A stretch of DNA of 64,000 nucleotides, taken from positions 496,001-560,000 of the forward strand of contig NZ_FXLN01000004.1 of the NCBI RefSeq assembly GCF_900176635.1, in the 5' to 3' direction. Source of the DNA: Clostridium merdae. GTDB taxonomy: Bacteria; Bacillota; Clostridia; Oscillospirales; Acutalibacteraceae. Position 1 is the stretch's first letter. Each line of letters opens with the position of its first letter. A program made the position numbers and the translations under genes. The notes beneath the pieces are model-generated. The model saw nothing but the letters and a program-made list of their open reading frames with translations. It was not told the DNA's origin and did no database searches. Of this stretch, positions 8,902 through 18,867 are shown in pieces.

Positions 8902-11900
8902 ATGAAAACCTTTGCAGAACTATTTGGTACATACCTGAATATTCCCGGCACTGTATTGCCGGATGGAACCGTGCGCTCTTTGCGAATTGATGAGCAGAAC
9001 CGGGAGCTGTTAATTGAAACAGCTTTTCCGGTTTTGGTGGAGCGTGGGGTTCTTTTTGCGCTGGAAGAACAGCTAAAAGGGGCGCTGAATGTTCGTAGAG
9101 CGGCAGTGTTGCCTCGCTTTGAGGGGAATTTATTTCAAGCCGAGTATGTTGTAGAGCTCATAAAGGAGCTAAAGCGCAGGGATGCAAGCCTCAATGGTAG
9201 CCTCAATGGTGCCACAGCGCGCTTGGAGCAAGACGCACTGGTTATCACTCTGGCACATGGTGGGCGCGACATGCTGCTTTTCCGTAAATTTGATAAAGCA
9301 CTTTCCCACTTGATTCACGAAGAATTTGGATTAATGTTTCAGGTATCTTTTGATGGTATGGTCACTGCGGAGAGAAACGATGCTCGCTTTATTGAACGAG
9401 TAAAGCAGGAGAAAGAGACCCAGCGCAGGCAGGCACTCGAAGAGGATGCGGCTCACTATGAATCGATGATGAACGAACCCGGCGCAAAGCCAAAAAAGAA
9501 CCCACACACCATTAACGTGCGGGGGGGAGACACTTTGTACCCAACCATTCTGCCTGAAACAGCAAAGCTGCTATATGGCCGCATGGGGCGCAGTACGAAG
9601 CCGGTCCCCATTGGTCGCGTAGGGCCGGATTCCGGCACAGTTTTAATCTGGGGCGAGATTTTTAGTATGGATGAGCGCCAGACCCGTGATAAATCCAAAA
9701 AAATCTTTAGCATCAATATTACAGACTACACCGGTTCCATGACCCTAAAGCTTATTGAAGAGAACAGCCAGTGTCGTGCAATTGACACCCTAAAAAAAGG
9801 GAGTGCCATTTTAGTCAGCGGTGAAATCAGCTACGATAAATACGACCACGAGATTGTTCTTCGCCCTCGCGGCATTAGTACCGTTGAAAAGCTAAAGGTG
9901 ATTGATGATGCCCCGGAGAAACGAGTCGAGCTGCATTTACATACCTCAATGTCGAGTATGGATGGCATTACGCCGGTTGGCGAGCTTATTCAGCGCGCTG
10001 CTGAGTGGGGACATAAGGCCATTGCAATCACCGACCATGGTGTTGCGCAGGCGTACCCGGATGCAATGAACGCAGCAGCTGCCGTGCGTAAAAAGGGCGG
10101 CGAGTTCAAGGTTATTTATGGAGTGGAATCTTATTTTGTAAACGATATGGTTCCGGCTTTGATGGGCGAAACGGAGAATACGCTGGAAGATGATTTTATC
10201 TCGTTTGATATTGAAACAACCGGCCTGAGTGCAGAAAATGACCGAATGACCGAAATTGGTGCGGTGCGTATTCAAAATGGCGAGATTAAAGACAGCTTTA
10301 ATATTTTTGTAAATCCCGGAATGCACATCCCCGCTAAAATTACCGAGCTTACCGGTATTACCGATGAGATGGTAAAGGACGCTGTGTCGGAAGAAGTTGC
10401 GTTGCAACAATTCTACGATTTTTGCGGAGAAAGCCCAGTTCTACTGGCTCATAATGCGGCGTTCGATACTTCGTTTATGCATGCTGCCGCGGCACGCCAT
10501 GGGATGGATTTTCCGTATCCATATATTGATACACTGCCCATGTGTCGTTCCATGCTCAAGGACATAAAAAACTATAAGCTGGATACAGTTGCCAAATACT
10601 TAAAGCTTGACCCGTTTAATCACCACCGTGCCTGTGACGATGCGACCGTTTTGGCTAAGATTTTTCAAAACCTGTTACAACGCTTGAAAGAAGATACTGG
10701 TGCAACCTGTGTGAAAGATATTAATACCTGCTTAGCAGGTGGCAACCCAAAGAAAATTCGCCCAGTGCATCAGATTATTCTGGTTAAGAATCAAACTGGT
10801 CTTAAGAATTTATACAAGCTTATCTCCTACTCGCACCTCGATTATTTCTACCAAAGGCCGCGTATTCCAAAGAGTGTTTTGGTGAAATATCGCGAGGGTC
10901 TTATCTTGGGAAGTGCCTGTGAAGCAGGTGAGCTTTACAGAGCTGTGGCTGGCGGCCAGCCTTGGTCTACCCTGAAAGAAATCGCCAGTTTTTATGACTA
11001 TTTAGAGATTCAGCCCATCGATAATAACCTATTTATGGTGAGAAACGGGCAGGTTCCGAATGAAGAAACCCTCCGGGAATACAACCGCACGATTATTCGT
11101 TTGGGTGATGAGCTGAATAAGCCTGTAGTTGCAACCTGCGATGTTCACTTCCTAGACCCAAAGGATGGCGATTACCGTAAGATATTAATGGCAGGGCAGG
11201 GCTTTGCAGATGCAGATGCGCAGGCACCTCTGTATTTAAGAACAACCCCAGAAATGCTCGAAGAATTTGCATACCTTGGCAAAGAAAAAGCGTATGAGGT
11301 AGTTGTAACCAATACAAATAAAATTGCGGACATGGTGGAGGAGCTTACACCTATCCCACCTGGAGTGTTTCCTCCGTTTATTGATGGAGCTGAGGAGCAG
11401 CTCAACACTATTTCGTGGGAACGCGCAAAAGAAATCTACGGCAACCCTTTACCGCAAATCGTGCATGATCGTCTCAAGCGTGAGCTTGATTCCATTAATA
11501 AGCATGGCTTTTCCGTGCTATATATGACGGCGCAGAAACTGGTTGCCGATTCAGAAGCACACGGTTATTTGGTTGGCTCCCGTGGTTCGGTTGGTTCCTC
11601 GTTTGTAGCAAATATCTCTGGCATATCGGAAGTAAACCCTCTGGAGCCGCACTATATTTGCCCGCACTGTAAAAACAGTGAGTTTATTACGGATGGCTCT
11701 TATGGCTCAGGGTTTGACCTGCCGCCAAAGGAATGCCCTGTTTGTGGTACGCAATACGAGCGTGATGGTCATACGATTCCGTTTGAAACCTTTTTGGGCT
11801 TCGATGGAGATAAAACGCCAGATATTGACTTGAACTTCTCCGGTGAATACCAAAGTGATGCGCACCGCTATACTGAAACACTGTTTGGAAAAGACAATGT

Positions 11901-13251
11901 TTTTAAAGCAGGCACTATTGCCACCGTCGCAGACAAAACGGCGATTGGCTTTGTTCGCAAGTATGCCGAAGAGCAAGGAACCGTACTGCACCGTGCGGAA
12001 GAGCTGCGCCTTGCTACCGGCTGTACCGGTGTAAAACGCACAACCGGTCAGCACCCAGGCGGAATGGTTGTTGTGCCGCGTGGTATGGAGATTTACGATT
12101 TTTGCCCGGTGCAACACCCGGCGAATGACCAAAAATCAGATAATATTACGACGCACTTCGACTTCCATGCCATTCACGATACCATTTGTAAACTTGATGA
12201 GCTGGGGCACGATGTTCCTACCATTTATCGTTATTTGGAAGACTACACGGGTATTCCGGTTATGAAGGTTTCGATGAGTGACCCAAAGGTGATGTCTTTG
12301 TTTCATTCTACAGAGGCGCTTGGTGTTACTCCTGATGATATTGATTCCCCAACCGGAACCTTCTCCTTACCAGAAGTTGGCACAAGCTTTGTTCGGCAGA
12401 TGCTCATGGATGCACAGCCAAAAACCTTTTCAGACTTGCTCCAGGTTTCCGGTTTATCCCATGGTACCGACGTTTGGCTTGGTAATGCGCAGGATTTAAT
12501 TAAAAATAAGACCTGTACCATCTCAGAGGTTATAGGTACACGAGACAGCATTATGACCTATTTGCTGCTCAAAGGGCTTGAACCGAAGATGGCGTTTAAA
12601 ATCATGGAGATTACCCGTAAGGGTAAAGCGCCGCAGTTATTAACGCAGGAGCATATTCAGGCAATGAAAGATCACAATGTTCCGCAGTGGTATATCGACT
12701 CCTGTATGAAAATTAAGTACATGTTCCCCAAAGCCCATGCTGCTGCCTATATGATTTCAACATTGCGTTTGGGTTGGTATAAGGTGCATCGCCCTGTTGA
12801 GTACTACGCCGCTTATTTTACAGTGCGCGGAGAAGACTTTGACGGCGCCGTTGTATTGCAAGGGCGTGAGGCGGTACGCCGCAAAATGAACGAAATCACG
12901 ATGAAGGGCAAAGAGGCAAGCAAAAAAGAAGAAGATGCGTTTGCAACCTTCCAAATTGTAAATGAAATGCTTGCCAGAGGAATTGAGGTATTGCCAATTG
13001 ACCTTTATCAGTCTGATGCGAGAAAGTATATGGTAGAGGATGGAAAAATTCGACTGCCATTTGCTTCTCTTTCGGGGGTAGGGGAGTCAGCTGCAAATAG
13101 CTTAGCGGCGGCGAAAGAAAACGGCGGACCTTATATTTCGATTGATGATTTGCAAACCCGCGCAAAGGTATCTAAATCGGTAATTGAGGCACTTCAAGTA
13201 GCCGGTGCGCTCAAAGGCTTGCCGGAAAGCAGCCAGATGAGCTTGTTTTAA
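8902..13251 (+). CDS. polC: DNA polymerase III alpha subunit, PolC type
   Basis: This is the Firmicute replicative polymerase with built-in proofreading. Domains in order: an N-terminal region and OB fold (to about residue 330), the PHP domain beginning VELHLHTSMSSMDG (about 342) and interrupted by a DEDDh exonuclease (FDIETTGL, about 434, with HNAAFDTSF and HHRACDDA), a zinc module (YICPHCKNS and CPVCGTQYE, about 918-955), and the polymerase site PDIDLNFSGEYQ (about 972). The length of 1449 residues is typical. The ATG has AAAGGATG upstream. A 113-base gap separates it from ispG, so a separate promoter is possible. Confidence 0.98.
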   Translation: MKTFAELFGTYLNIPGTVLPDGTVRSLRIDEQNRELLIETAFPVLVERGVLFALEEQLKGALNVRRAAVLPRFEGNLFQAEYVVELIKELKRRDASLNGSLNGATARLEQDALVITLAHGGRDMLLFRKFDKALSHLIHEEFGLMFQVSFDGMVTAERNDARFIERVKQEKETQRRQALEEDAAHYESMMNEPGAKPKKNPHTINVRGGDTLYPTILPETAKLLYGRMGRSTKPVPIGRVGPDSGTVLIWGEIFSMDERQTRDKSKKIFSINITDYTGSMTLKLIEENSQCRAIDTLKKGSAILVSGEISYDKYDHEIVLRPRGISTVEKLKVIDDAPEKRVELHLHTSMSSMDGITPVGELIQRAAEWGHKAIAITDHGVAQAYPDAMNAAAAVRKKGGEFKVIYGVESYFVNDMVPALMGETENTLEDDFISFDIETTGLSAENDRMTEIGAVRIQNGEIKDSFNIFVNPGMHIPAKITELTGITDEMVKDAVSEEVALQQFYDFCGESPVLLAHNAAFDTSFMHAAAARHGMDFPYPYIDTLPMCRSMLKDIKNYKLDTVAKYLKLDPFNHHRACDDATVLAKIFQNLLQRLKEDTGATCVKDINTCLAGGNPKKIRPVHQIILVKNQTGLKNLYKLISYSHLDYFYQRPRIPKSVLVKYREGLILGSACEAGELYRAVAGGQPWSTLKEIASFYDYLEIQPIDNNLFMVRNGQVPNEETLREYNRTIIRLGDELNKPVVATCDVHFLDPKDGDYRKILMAGQGFADADAQAPLYLRTTPEMLEEFAYLGKEKAYEVVVTNTNKIADMVEELTPIPPGVFPPFIDGAEEQLNTISWERAKEIYGNPLPQIVHDRLKRELDSINKHGFSVLYMTAQKLVADSEAHGYLVGSRGSVGSSFVANISGISEVNPLEPHYICPHCKNSEFITDGSYGSGFDLPPKECPVCGTQYERDGHTIPFETFLGFDGDKTPDIDLNFSGEYQSDAHRYTETLFGKDNVFKAGTIATVADKTAIGFVRKYAEEQGTVLHRAEELRLATGCTGVKRTTGQHPGGMVVVPRGMEIYDFCPVQHPANDQKSDNITTHFDFHAIHDTICKLDELGHDVPTIYRYLEDYTGIPVMKVSMSDPKVMSLFHSTEALGVTPDDIDSPTGTFSLPEVGTSFVRQMLMDAQPKTFSDLLQVSGLSHGTDVWLGNAQDLIKNKTCTISEVIGTRDSIMTYLLLKGLEPKMAFKIMEITRKGKAPQLLTQEHIQAMKDHNVPQWYIDSCMKIKYMFPKAHAAAYMISTLRLGWYKVHRPVEYYAAYFTVRGEDFDGAVVLQGREAVRRKMNEITMKGKEASKKEEDAFATFQIVNEMLARGIEVLPIDLYQSDARKYMVEDGKIRLPFASLSGVGESAANSLAAAKENGGPYISIDDLQTRAKVSKSVIEALQVAGALKGLPESSQMSLF

Positions 13252-13293
13252 TTTACTTAGAAATAATTTATATGGCGTTATAAGCAACCAATT

Positions 13294-13335
13294 AAAAGGC
13301 TTAAGCAACAATTTACCAGTGGCTTAAGCCTTTTT
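13294..13335 (+). terminator. Rho-independent terminator after polC
   Basis: AAAAGGCTTAAGC (13294-13306) pairs perfectly with GCTTAAGCCTTTT (13322-13334), closing with a T-run. It ends the long pyrH-polC run. Confidence 0.92.
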
Positions 13336-13408
13336 ACTTTCTCTATAAAAGCGTAAAATGATTATTATATAAGATATGAATTAGATTATATCAAGAATAA
13401 AATTTATT

Positions 13409-13430
13409 AAATGAATGAAATTCAATCATT
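13409..13430. promoter_or_regulatory. TetR-family operator upstream of the regulator gene
   Basis: AAATGAATGA, three spacer bases, then TCAATCATT. The left half-site and the spacing are identical to the operator at 14112-14134; the right half is imperfect. It overlaps the -35 box at 13429, consistent with autorepression. Confidence 0.7.
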
Positions 13431-13457
13431 GACACAGCGGCAAAGTAGTGCTATAAT
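13429..13457 (+). promoter_or_regulatory. Consensus SigA promoter of the tetR-type gene
   Basis: TTGACA (13429-13434), 17-base spacer, TATAAT (13452-13457): both boxes are perfect consensus. The operator abuts the -35. Confidence 0.9.
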
Positions 13458-13502
13458 CAGCTTCATAAGAAATAGATTACATGTTCCATAGGAGGTGAAG
13501 CA

Positions 13503-14072
13503 TTGGCACGAATTACAAAAGACCCGGAGGTTCGAAAGCAAGAAATTTTAGATGCGGCAATCGTACTCTTTTATGAAAAGGGGTACGAAAGAACTTCTAT
13601 GACAGATATTGCAAACAAGCTTGGAATAGCCCAAGGGTTATGCTATCGCTATTTCCCTTCCAAAGAAATTTTGTTTGATTCCTCCCTGCGTGGATATGCT
13701 CAAAAACTGGCAGATAAAATGATTCCCGTTCTTCAAGATGAGCGCTATTCACTTGCTCAAAAGCTTGATATTGCACCATCCTATCTGGATTTTGAAGAAG
13801 ATAAAACGGTCACTTATAAGTTCTTTCACAATGAAAATAGTAAAAAACTCCACTCACAGCTATCGATTGTGGTATGCGAAATAATGGTGCCGGTTATTGT
13901 AAAGCTTATAGAAAAATCAAATCAAATGGGGGAGACCCAGCTAGAGGATCCCGAAACGGCGGCTTCCTTCGCTGTATATGGCCAGCTAGGAATTTTACTA
14001 GATGATTCCATTCAAGGCGAAGATAAAATAAAACGGATTAAGCAGTTTTTAAAGTACTTATTAAAAGTATAA
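13503..14072 (+). CDS. TetR/AcrR family transcriptional regulator
   Basis: The 189-residue protein has a TetR helix-turn-helix at about residues 10-55 (ILDAAIVLFYEKGYERTS, then MTDIANKLGIAQGLCYRYFP and SKEILFDSSL). A helical ligand/dimer domain follows with no recognisable ligand signature. The start is TTG at 13503, with GGAGGTG 5 bases upstream. It lies directly upstream of a MATE transporter, and both promoters carry the same inverted repeat, so it most likely represses itself and the pump. The inducer cannot be read from the sequence. Confidence 0.93.
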   Translation: MARITKDPEVRKQEILDAAIVLFYEKGYERTSMTDIANKLGIAQGLCYRYFPSKEILFDSSLRGYAQKLADKMIPVLQDERYSLAQKLDIAPSYLDFEEDKTVTYKFFHNENSKKLHSQLSIVVCEIMVPVIVKLIEKSNQMGETQLEDPETAASFAVYGQLGILLDDSIQGEDKIKRIKQFLKYLLKV

Positions 14073-14076
14073 TGAG

Positions 14077-14100
14077 AGCCCTGCACAAGCAGGGCTTTTA
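14077..14100 (+). terminator. Rho-independent terminator after the tetR-type gene
   Basis: AGCCCTGC, loop ACAA, GCAGGGCT, then TTTT. It separates the regulator from the pump gene, so the pump probably uses its own promoter or readthrough. Confidence 0.85.
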
Positions 14101-14111
14101 AAAGCAATATA

Positions 14112-14134
14112 AATGAATGATTTTCATTCATTTA
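14112..14134. promoter_or_regulatory. Perfect TetR-family operator upstream of the MATE gene
   Basis: AAATGAATGA, spacer TTT, TCATTCATTT: a perfect 10-base inverted repeat just before the MATE ribosome-binding site. Its left half matches the site in front of the regulator exactly. Confidence 0.8.
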
Positions 14135-14155
14135 AAATATTAAGGAGGTATTACA

Positions 14156-15541
14156 ATGAAAACAGAAATAGACTTTATTCATTCAGAAAACACAACCAAA
14201 ACGTTCCTTAAAATGGCACTACCTATGATAGCGGCCATGTTTTTAAACCTTGCCTACAATATGATGGATAGTATTTGGGTTGGCAACTTACTGGGGGAAA
14301 GTGCTATGGCAGCACTGACTTCCTCTACACCTATTATCTTATTATTAACGGCAATCAGTATGGGAGCAACAAATGGCCTTTCCATTTTGCTGTCACAAAA
14401 GATAGGTTCCGGTGATAAAAGACAAGCAGAAAGTCTTATCACAACTTCATTTCTTACTGCGGTTATTTTTTCAGTTGCAATGACTGTGTTGCTCGAATGG
14501 AATTTGGCAACACTACTACATTGGCTAAATACTCCTGCTGAAATATTTGGTATGGCTTACGATTATTTAAAAATTTATTTGCTAGGTTATGTTTTTACCT
14601 TTTTGTACTTATATTTCGCCGCTTTATTGCGCAGCTATGGGAATACCTCCTTACAAGCAATTTCAATTCTCTTATGCACAATATTAGATTGCATCTTAGA
14701 CCCAATTTTTATTTTATGGATTGGTTTTGACGGTGCGGCAATAACAACCATATTGTCTGAGAGCATCTCTGTACTTATCTTAGTTGTTTATCTCCATCAC
14801 AATAAACTGTTTTCTCTATCACTATCTACTGTGAATTGGAAGTTAGTAATACCTATGGCAAAAAATGCGTTGCCAGCTGTATTTCAACAAAGTATCCCTG
14901 CCATTAGCACCAGCTTTTTAACAGCAATCGTAAGTGGTTTTTCTGTAACTGCTATTGCAGGTTATGGAATTACTGGTAAGCTAGAGACGATTCCCTTTTA
15001 CCCCGCGATGGCAATTAATATGGTAATGACTACTATTGTAGGTCAATGTGTGGGTGCAAAGCGTATGGATAAAGCAGATGAGTATGTAAAATGTTCGATT
15101 CGTACCGGAGTTGGAATTGTAACAGTTCTATCATTATTGGTTGTGTTTTTTGCAAATCCTTTATCACGCTTATTTGTAAACAGCGATGGAGTTGCAGAGC
15201 TGGTATCAACCTACTTTTTGATTGTAGGGGTTGGGTACGTATGCAATACCATTACAAACTGCGTGTTAGGTGCTATAAATGGCTTGGGGAGCCCAACTGC
15301 GGGAATGCTGCTCATGGTGTTTTACTATTTAATGGTTCGTATGCCGCTTGCTTGGTATTGGTCAACGCACACCACATTCGCATTAAATGGGGTTTGGTAT
15401 GCTGTTTTGGTCAGCCATATAGTAGCTTGTATTTCTTCTTGCTTATATTATTGCTATTATCGGAGGAAAAGAGTGAGTGGAATGCAAGAAATGCAAACGG
15501 AGGAAGAGAAAACAGAGAGCCTTTCTTTTTATAAGGAATGA
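14156..15541 (+). CDS. MATE family efflux transporter
   Basis: The 461-residue protein is strongly hydrophobic with about 12 membrane segments in two halves, as in MATE (multidrug and toxic compound extrusion) antiporters. Typical first-helix residues are visible: LKMALPMIAAMFLNLAYNMM, then DSIWVGNLLGESAMAALT. Pumps of this class export cationic drugs or metabolites using an Na+ or H+ gradient; the substrate cannot be told here. The ATG has an AAGGAGGT site. It is controlled in all likelihood by the TetR protein just upstream. Codon usage and composition are somewhat more AT-rich than in the adjacent core genes. Confidence 0.93.
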   Translation: MKTEIDFIHSENTTKTFLKMALPMIAAMFLNLAYNMMDSIWVGNLLGESAMAALTSSTPIILLLTAISMGATNGLSILLSQKIGSGDKRQAESLITTSFLTAVIFSVAMTVLLEWNLATLLHWLNTPAEIFGMAYDYLKIYLLGYVFTFLYLYFAALLRSYGNTSLQAISILLCTILDCILDPIFILWIGFDGAAITTILSESISVLILVVYLHHNKLFSLSLSTVNWKLVIPMAKNALPAVFQQSIPAISTSFLTAIVSGFSVTAIAGYGITGKLETIPFYPAMAINMVMTTIVGQCVGAKRMDKADEYVKCSIRTGVGIVTVLSLLVVFFANPLSRLFVNSDGVAELVSTYFLIVGVGYVCNTITNCVLGAINGLGSPTAGMLLMVFYYLMVRMPLAWYWSTHTTFALNGVWYAVLVSHIVACISSCLYYCYYRRKRVSGMQEMQTEEEKTESLSFYKE

Positions 15542-15668
15542 ATATTTAAAATTAAAATTGAGGTAAGTTTTCATCTTAAACTTGTGATTTTCTCTATTTT
15601 TCCTATACTTTGTTTGGTAATGGGTGGTAATTTCAGCATTTTGAAAGCATAATAATTCAAAATTAGTA

Positions 15669-15697
15669 TTGCTAGCGGCAGTTTGTTGTGCTATCAT
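15669..15697 (+). promoter_or_regulatory. Probable promoter of the his operon
   Basis: TTGCTA (15669-15674), 17 bases, TATCAT (15692-15697) with an upstream TG. Only about 25 bases separate the predicted start of transcription from hisZ. There is no room for a T-box or attenuator, so control must be by a protein or constitutive. Confidence 0.5.
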
Positions 15698-15729
15698 ATT
15701 AGCAAGTTAAAGCAAAGGCGGTGCGAAAG

Positions 15730-16941
15730 ATGAAAAAATATCATAAAATTACTCCGGAAGGCATTCGCGATTATCTATTTGAAGAATGCTTGCTTCATCA
15801 TCACGTAGAACACCGTCTGGGAGAGGTGTACCATAACAGAGGATTCCGTCAGGTTGTTACGCCTGGCTTGGAGTTTTACGATGTATTTGACCCGGAGCGC
15901 TCCGGTATACCGTCGGAAACCATGTATAAGCTGACTGACCGCAAAGGGAGGCTACTGGTACTAAGGCCAGACTCCACTTTGCCGATAGCGCGGCTTACGG
16001 CTACCCGGTTGCAGGGGCAAGAAAAGCCCCTGCGATTATTTTATAACCAACAAGTGTATCGAAATCATCCGGGATTAAGCGGACACGCGGATGAGATTAT
16101 GCAGTCCGGAGCGGAATTGTTGGGAGCCGGTGGGCACCGGGCCGATTTGGAAATCCTTGTAACGGCAATTGAAGCGCTGAGCGCTTGTGTGCCGGATTTC
16201 CGAATCGAGCTTGGGCACGCCGGCTTTTTTCGTGCCATCGTAGCTTCTATGGGGCTTTCGGAAGACATCCTAGAAGATATTCGCGGATTTATCGAAACAA
16301 AAAATTACCCTGCGCTAGATGAAATTTTAGATACGCTCCCACAATGCAATGAGGTTTCTGCATTACGGCAGCTGCCCCGTTTGTTCGGTAGAGAAGAAAT
16401 TTTTGAACAAGCGGAGAGCCTTGCTCTTCCAGAATGTGCAAAAGAGCCAATTCGATATTTAAAGAAGCTTTACGCTATGTTGTCTGAGCTTAAGCTTTCC
16501 AACCGTATTATGGTAGATTTAGGGCTGGTACAGCGAAATGATTATTACACCGGCATCGTATTTCGTGCTTATGTGCCTGAAGCAGGCGAAGCTGTTTTAG
16601 TCGGAGGCAGATACGACCGTTTGCTCGAGCTTTATGGCTCGCCAATGCCAGCGATAGGGTTTGCAGCCAATGTGGATATTTTAGCGGATGTAGTTGCCGC
16701 GCAAGGAGAACAAACCGCGGTTGTGCCCCAACAGGTTTTGGTGCATGGGGAAGAGGGATTCGAAATAAAGGCCTTTGAATATGCGGCACAACTGAAAGAG
16801 CGCGGGATTTCCTGTGAAATTTCCGTGTTTGAACATCGGGATCAGGCGATTCATTATGCGATGGCAACTGGTATACCTCGAATTGATTTTGTTGCCGATA
16901 CTACCGATTCTATCATGCTTACTAAGGAGGAAAACGGATGA
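15730..16941 (+). CDS. hisZ: ATP phosphoribosyltransferase regulatory subunit HisZ
   Basis: HisZ is a catalytically inactive histidyl-tRNA-synthetase-like protein that partners the short form of HisG. The class II synthetase fold is seen in the motif-2-like PLRLFYNQQVYRNHPG, in the early TPEGIRDYLFEE, and in the C-terminal VGGRYDRLLELYGSPMPAIG. It lacks the full anticodon-binding domain function. I start at the ATG 15730, with GGCGGTG upstream, rather than the GTG at 15721. It overlaps hisG by four bases. As the first gene it defines the operon start. Confidence 0.93.
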   Translation: MKKYHKITPEGIRDYLFEECLLHHHVEHRLGEVYHNRGFRQVVTPGLEFYDVFDPERSGIPSETMYKLTDRKGRLLVLRPDSTLPIARLTATRLQGQEKPLRLFYNQQVYRNHPGLSGHADEIMQSGAELLGAGGHRADLEILVTAIEALSACVPDFRIELGHAGFFRAIVASMGLSEDILEDIRGFIETKNYPALDEILDTLPQCNEVSALRQLPRLFGREEIFEQAESLALPECAKEPIRYLKKLYAMLSELKLSNRIMVDLGLVQRNDYYTGIVFRAYVPEAGEAVLVGGRYDRLLELYGSPMPAIGFAANVDILADVVAAQGEQTAVVPQQVLVHGEEGFEIKAFEYAAQLKERGISCEISVFEHRDQAIHYAMATGIPRIDFVADTTDSIMLTKEENG

Positions 16942-17591
16942 CTCCGCTGAAAATAGCGTTAACAAAGGGTCGCTTAGAAGAAAAAACAGTGGCTCTATTT
17001 GAGAAGATGGGATACGACTGCTCGCAAATTCACAACAAAGGCAGGCGCTTGATATTACCGGTTGGGGATGGTGAAATTGAGGTAGTACTTGCCAAGGCTG
17101 CCGATGTAATCACCTATGTGCAGCACGGTGTTTGTGATTTAGGTGTTGTTGGAAAAGATACGATTATGGAAAGCACCGGCGGCTTTTTCGAGGTTCTTGA
17201 CCTCGGCTTTGGCAAATGCCGCTTTGCAGTTGCCGGTCCGAAGGACTCTGGTATTTTCAAGGGCTATTCGGCAAAAACCGTTGCTACCAAATACCCCAAG
17301 GTAGCTCGCGCCTTTTTTGAGAATCGAGATATGGATGTTCGCATTATTAAAATAGAGGGTTCTGTGGAGCTTGCGCCACTTCTAGGCCTTGCTGAGGCAA
17401 TTGTAGATTTGGTAGAAACTGGTTCAACGCTAAAAGAGAATGGGCTTGAAATCTTAGAAACAATATGCCCTATCTCTGCCCGATTGATTGTTAATTCTGC
17501 GGTTATGAAGCTGCGAAAAGAAGAAATAGAAGACGTAGTTTGCCGAATGGGAGAGGCGAGCCGAAAAAAGGGGGAACGGGTTTATGCTTAA
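16938..17591 (+). CDS. hisG: ATP phosphoribosyltransferase, catalytic short form
   Basis: HisG condenses ATP with PRPP in the first histidine step. The 217-residue length is the short form, which lacks the C-terminal regulatory domain and therefore needs HisZ, encoded next door. Visible motifs: ALTKGRLEEKTVALFEKMG, DLGVVGKDTI, the family stretch IEGSVELAPLLGLAEAIVDL and VETGSTLKENGL. It overlaps both neighbours (hisZ by four bases, hisD by eight), showing tight translational coupling. Confidence 0.96.
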   Translation: MTPLKIALTKGRLEEKTVALFEKMGYDCSQIHNKGRRLILPVGDGEIEVVLAKAADVITYVQHGVCDLGVVGKDTIMESTGGFFEVLDLGFGKCRFAVAGPKDSGIFKGYSAKTVATKYPKVARAFFENRDMDVRIIKIEGSVELAPLLGLAEAIVDLVETGSTLKENGLEILETICPISARLIVNSAVMKLRKEEIEDVVCRMGEASRKKGERVYA

Positions 17592-18867
17592 ACCAATTGA
17601 GTTAAGCGGAAAAGAAGGGCGGGAACTGTTAGAGCAAATTCGCCAGCGTGGTGAAGAAAAGGATCAACTTGTGGATGCACGTGTTGCTAAAATATTAGAA
17701 CAGGTGAAAACTCGTGGTGATTCTGCTGTAGACGAATATACACGGCAGTTTGACGGCGTTCTTCCTGAAAAGCGAGAGTTAAATCGGGATGATATGCAGG
17801 AACTTGCAAAAAGCTGTGACCCCCAATTTATCTCCGCATTGGAACGAGCCGCAAGTAACATCCGCGATTTCCACCAGCGGCAGGCACAGCAAAGCTGGCT
17901 GACTACCCGCGTGGACGGCGTTTTAATGGGCCAGCGTGTGCGCGGCTTACAACGGGTTGGCATTTATGTTCCCGGCGGCACAGCGGCGTATCCCTCTTCT
18001 GTTCTGATGAATGCCATCCCGGCAAAAATCGCGCAAGTGGGCGAAATAATAATGGCAACCCCTCCTCAAAAGGATGGGAAACCAAATCCCAACATTATGG
18101 CGGCAGCACTCATCGCGGGGGTAGATCGCATTTTCTTGATGGGTGGTGCACAGGCGGCGGCGGCACTTGCCTATGGTACTCAAACCATCCCTCGGGTGGA
18201 CAAGATTGTAGGCCCCGGCAATATTTATGTAGCTACGGCGAAAAAGCAGCTATATGGCCTAGTCGATATTGATATGATTGCAGGGCCAAGCGAGATTCTC
18301 GTTCTAGCGGATGAAACGGCGAACCCGGTGTACCTTGCAGCAGATTTGCTCTCACAAGCGGAGCATGATGTACTCGCATCCGCTATTCTTCTAACTACGA
18401 GTTTAGAGCTGGCACAAAAGGTCGCTAACGAGCTGGAGAAACAAACGGCACGACTGGAACGCAAAGAGATTATCGTACAGTCACTCCAAAATTATGGAGC
18501 ACTGCTTGTTTGTGATACCATGCAGGAGGCAGTCTCTTTTGCAAACAGCCTTGCACCGGAGCACTTAGAGGTTTGCTGTGAAAATCCCATGGAATTCTTA
18601 GGGAAGCTAGATAATGCAGGCTCTGTATTTTTAGGGAACTATTCACCCGAGCCCCTTGGGGACTATTATGCGGGGGCAAATCACGTTCTTCCCACAGGAG
18701 GGACAGCACGCTTTTTCTCTCCTCTTTCGGTCGATAGCTTCCTGAAAAAATCTAGCTTTATTTACTATACCAAAGAGGCTTTATCGGCGGCTGGTGACGA
18801 CGTAATTACGCTTGCCAATGCAGAGGGTCTGACTGCACACGCAAATTCCATTCAAGTTAGGATGTGA
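17584..18867 (+). CDS. hisD: Histidinol dehydrogenase
   Basis: HisD oxidises histidinol to histidine in two NAD-dependent steps with zinc. The 427-residue product has the characteristic GIYVPGGTAAYPSSVLM, the signature around VDKIVGPGNIYVATAKK, DMIAGPSEILVLAD, the zinc-region DLLSQAEHD and the C-terminal GANHVLPTGGTARF. Start and stop both overlap neighbours, as in the rest of this operon. Confidence 0.97.
   Translation: MLKPIELSGKEGRELLEQIRQRGEEKDQLVDARVAKILEQVKTRGDSAVDEYTRQFDGVLPEKRELNRDDMQELAKSCDPQFISALERAASNIRDFHQRQAQQSWLTTRVDGVLMGQRVRGLQRVGIYVPGGTAAYPSSVLMNAIPAKIAQVGEIIMATPPQKDGKPNPNIMAAALIAGVDRIFLMGGAQAAAALAYGTQTIPRVDKIVGPGNIYVATAKKQLYGLVDIDMIAGPSEILVLADETANPVYLAADLLSQAEHDVLASAILLTTSLELAQKVANELEKQTARLERKEIIVQSLQNYGALLVCDTMQEAVSFANSLAPEHLEVCCENPMEFLGKLDNAGSVFLGNYSPEPLGDYYAGANHVLPTGGTARFFSPLSVDSFLKKSSFIYYTKEALSAAGDDVITLANAEGLTAHANSIQVRM

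Noticed and set aside
15542..15729. T-box or histidine attenuator before hisZ
   Set aside because: The predicted transcription start leaves only about 25 bases; no T-box motif, His-codon run or terminator is present.
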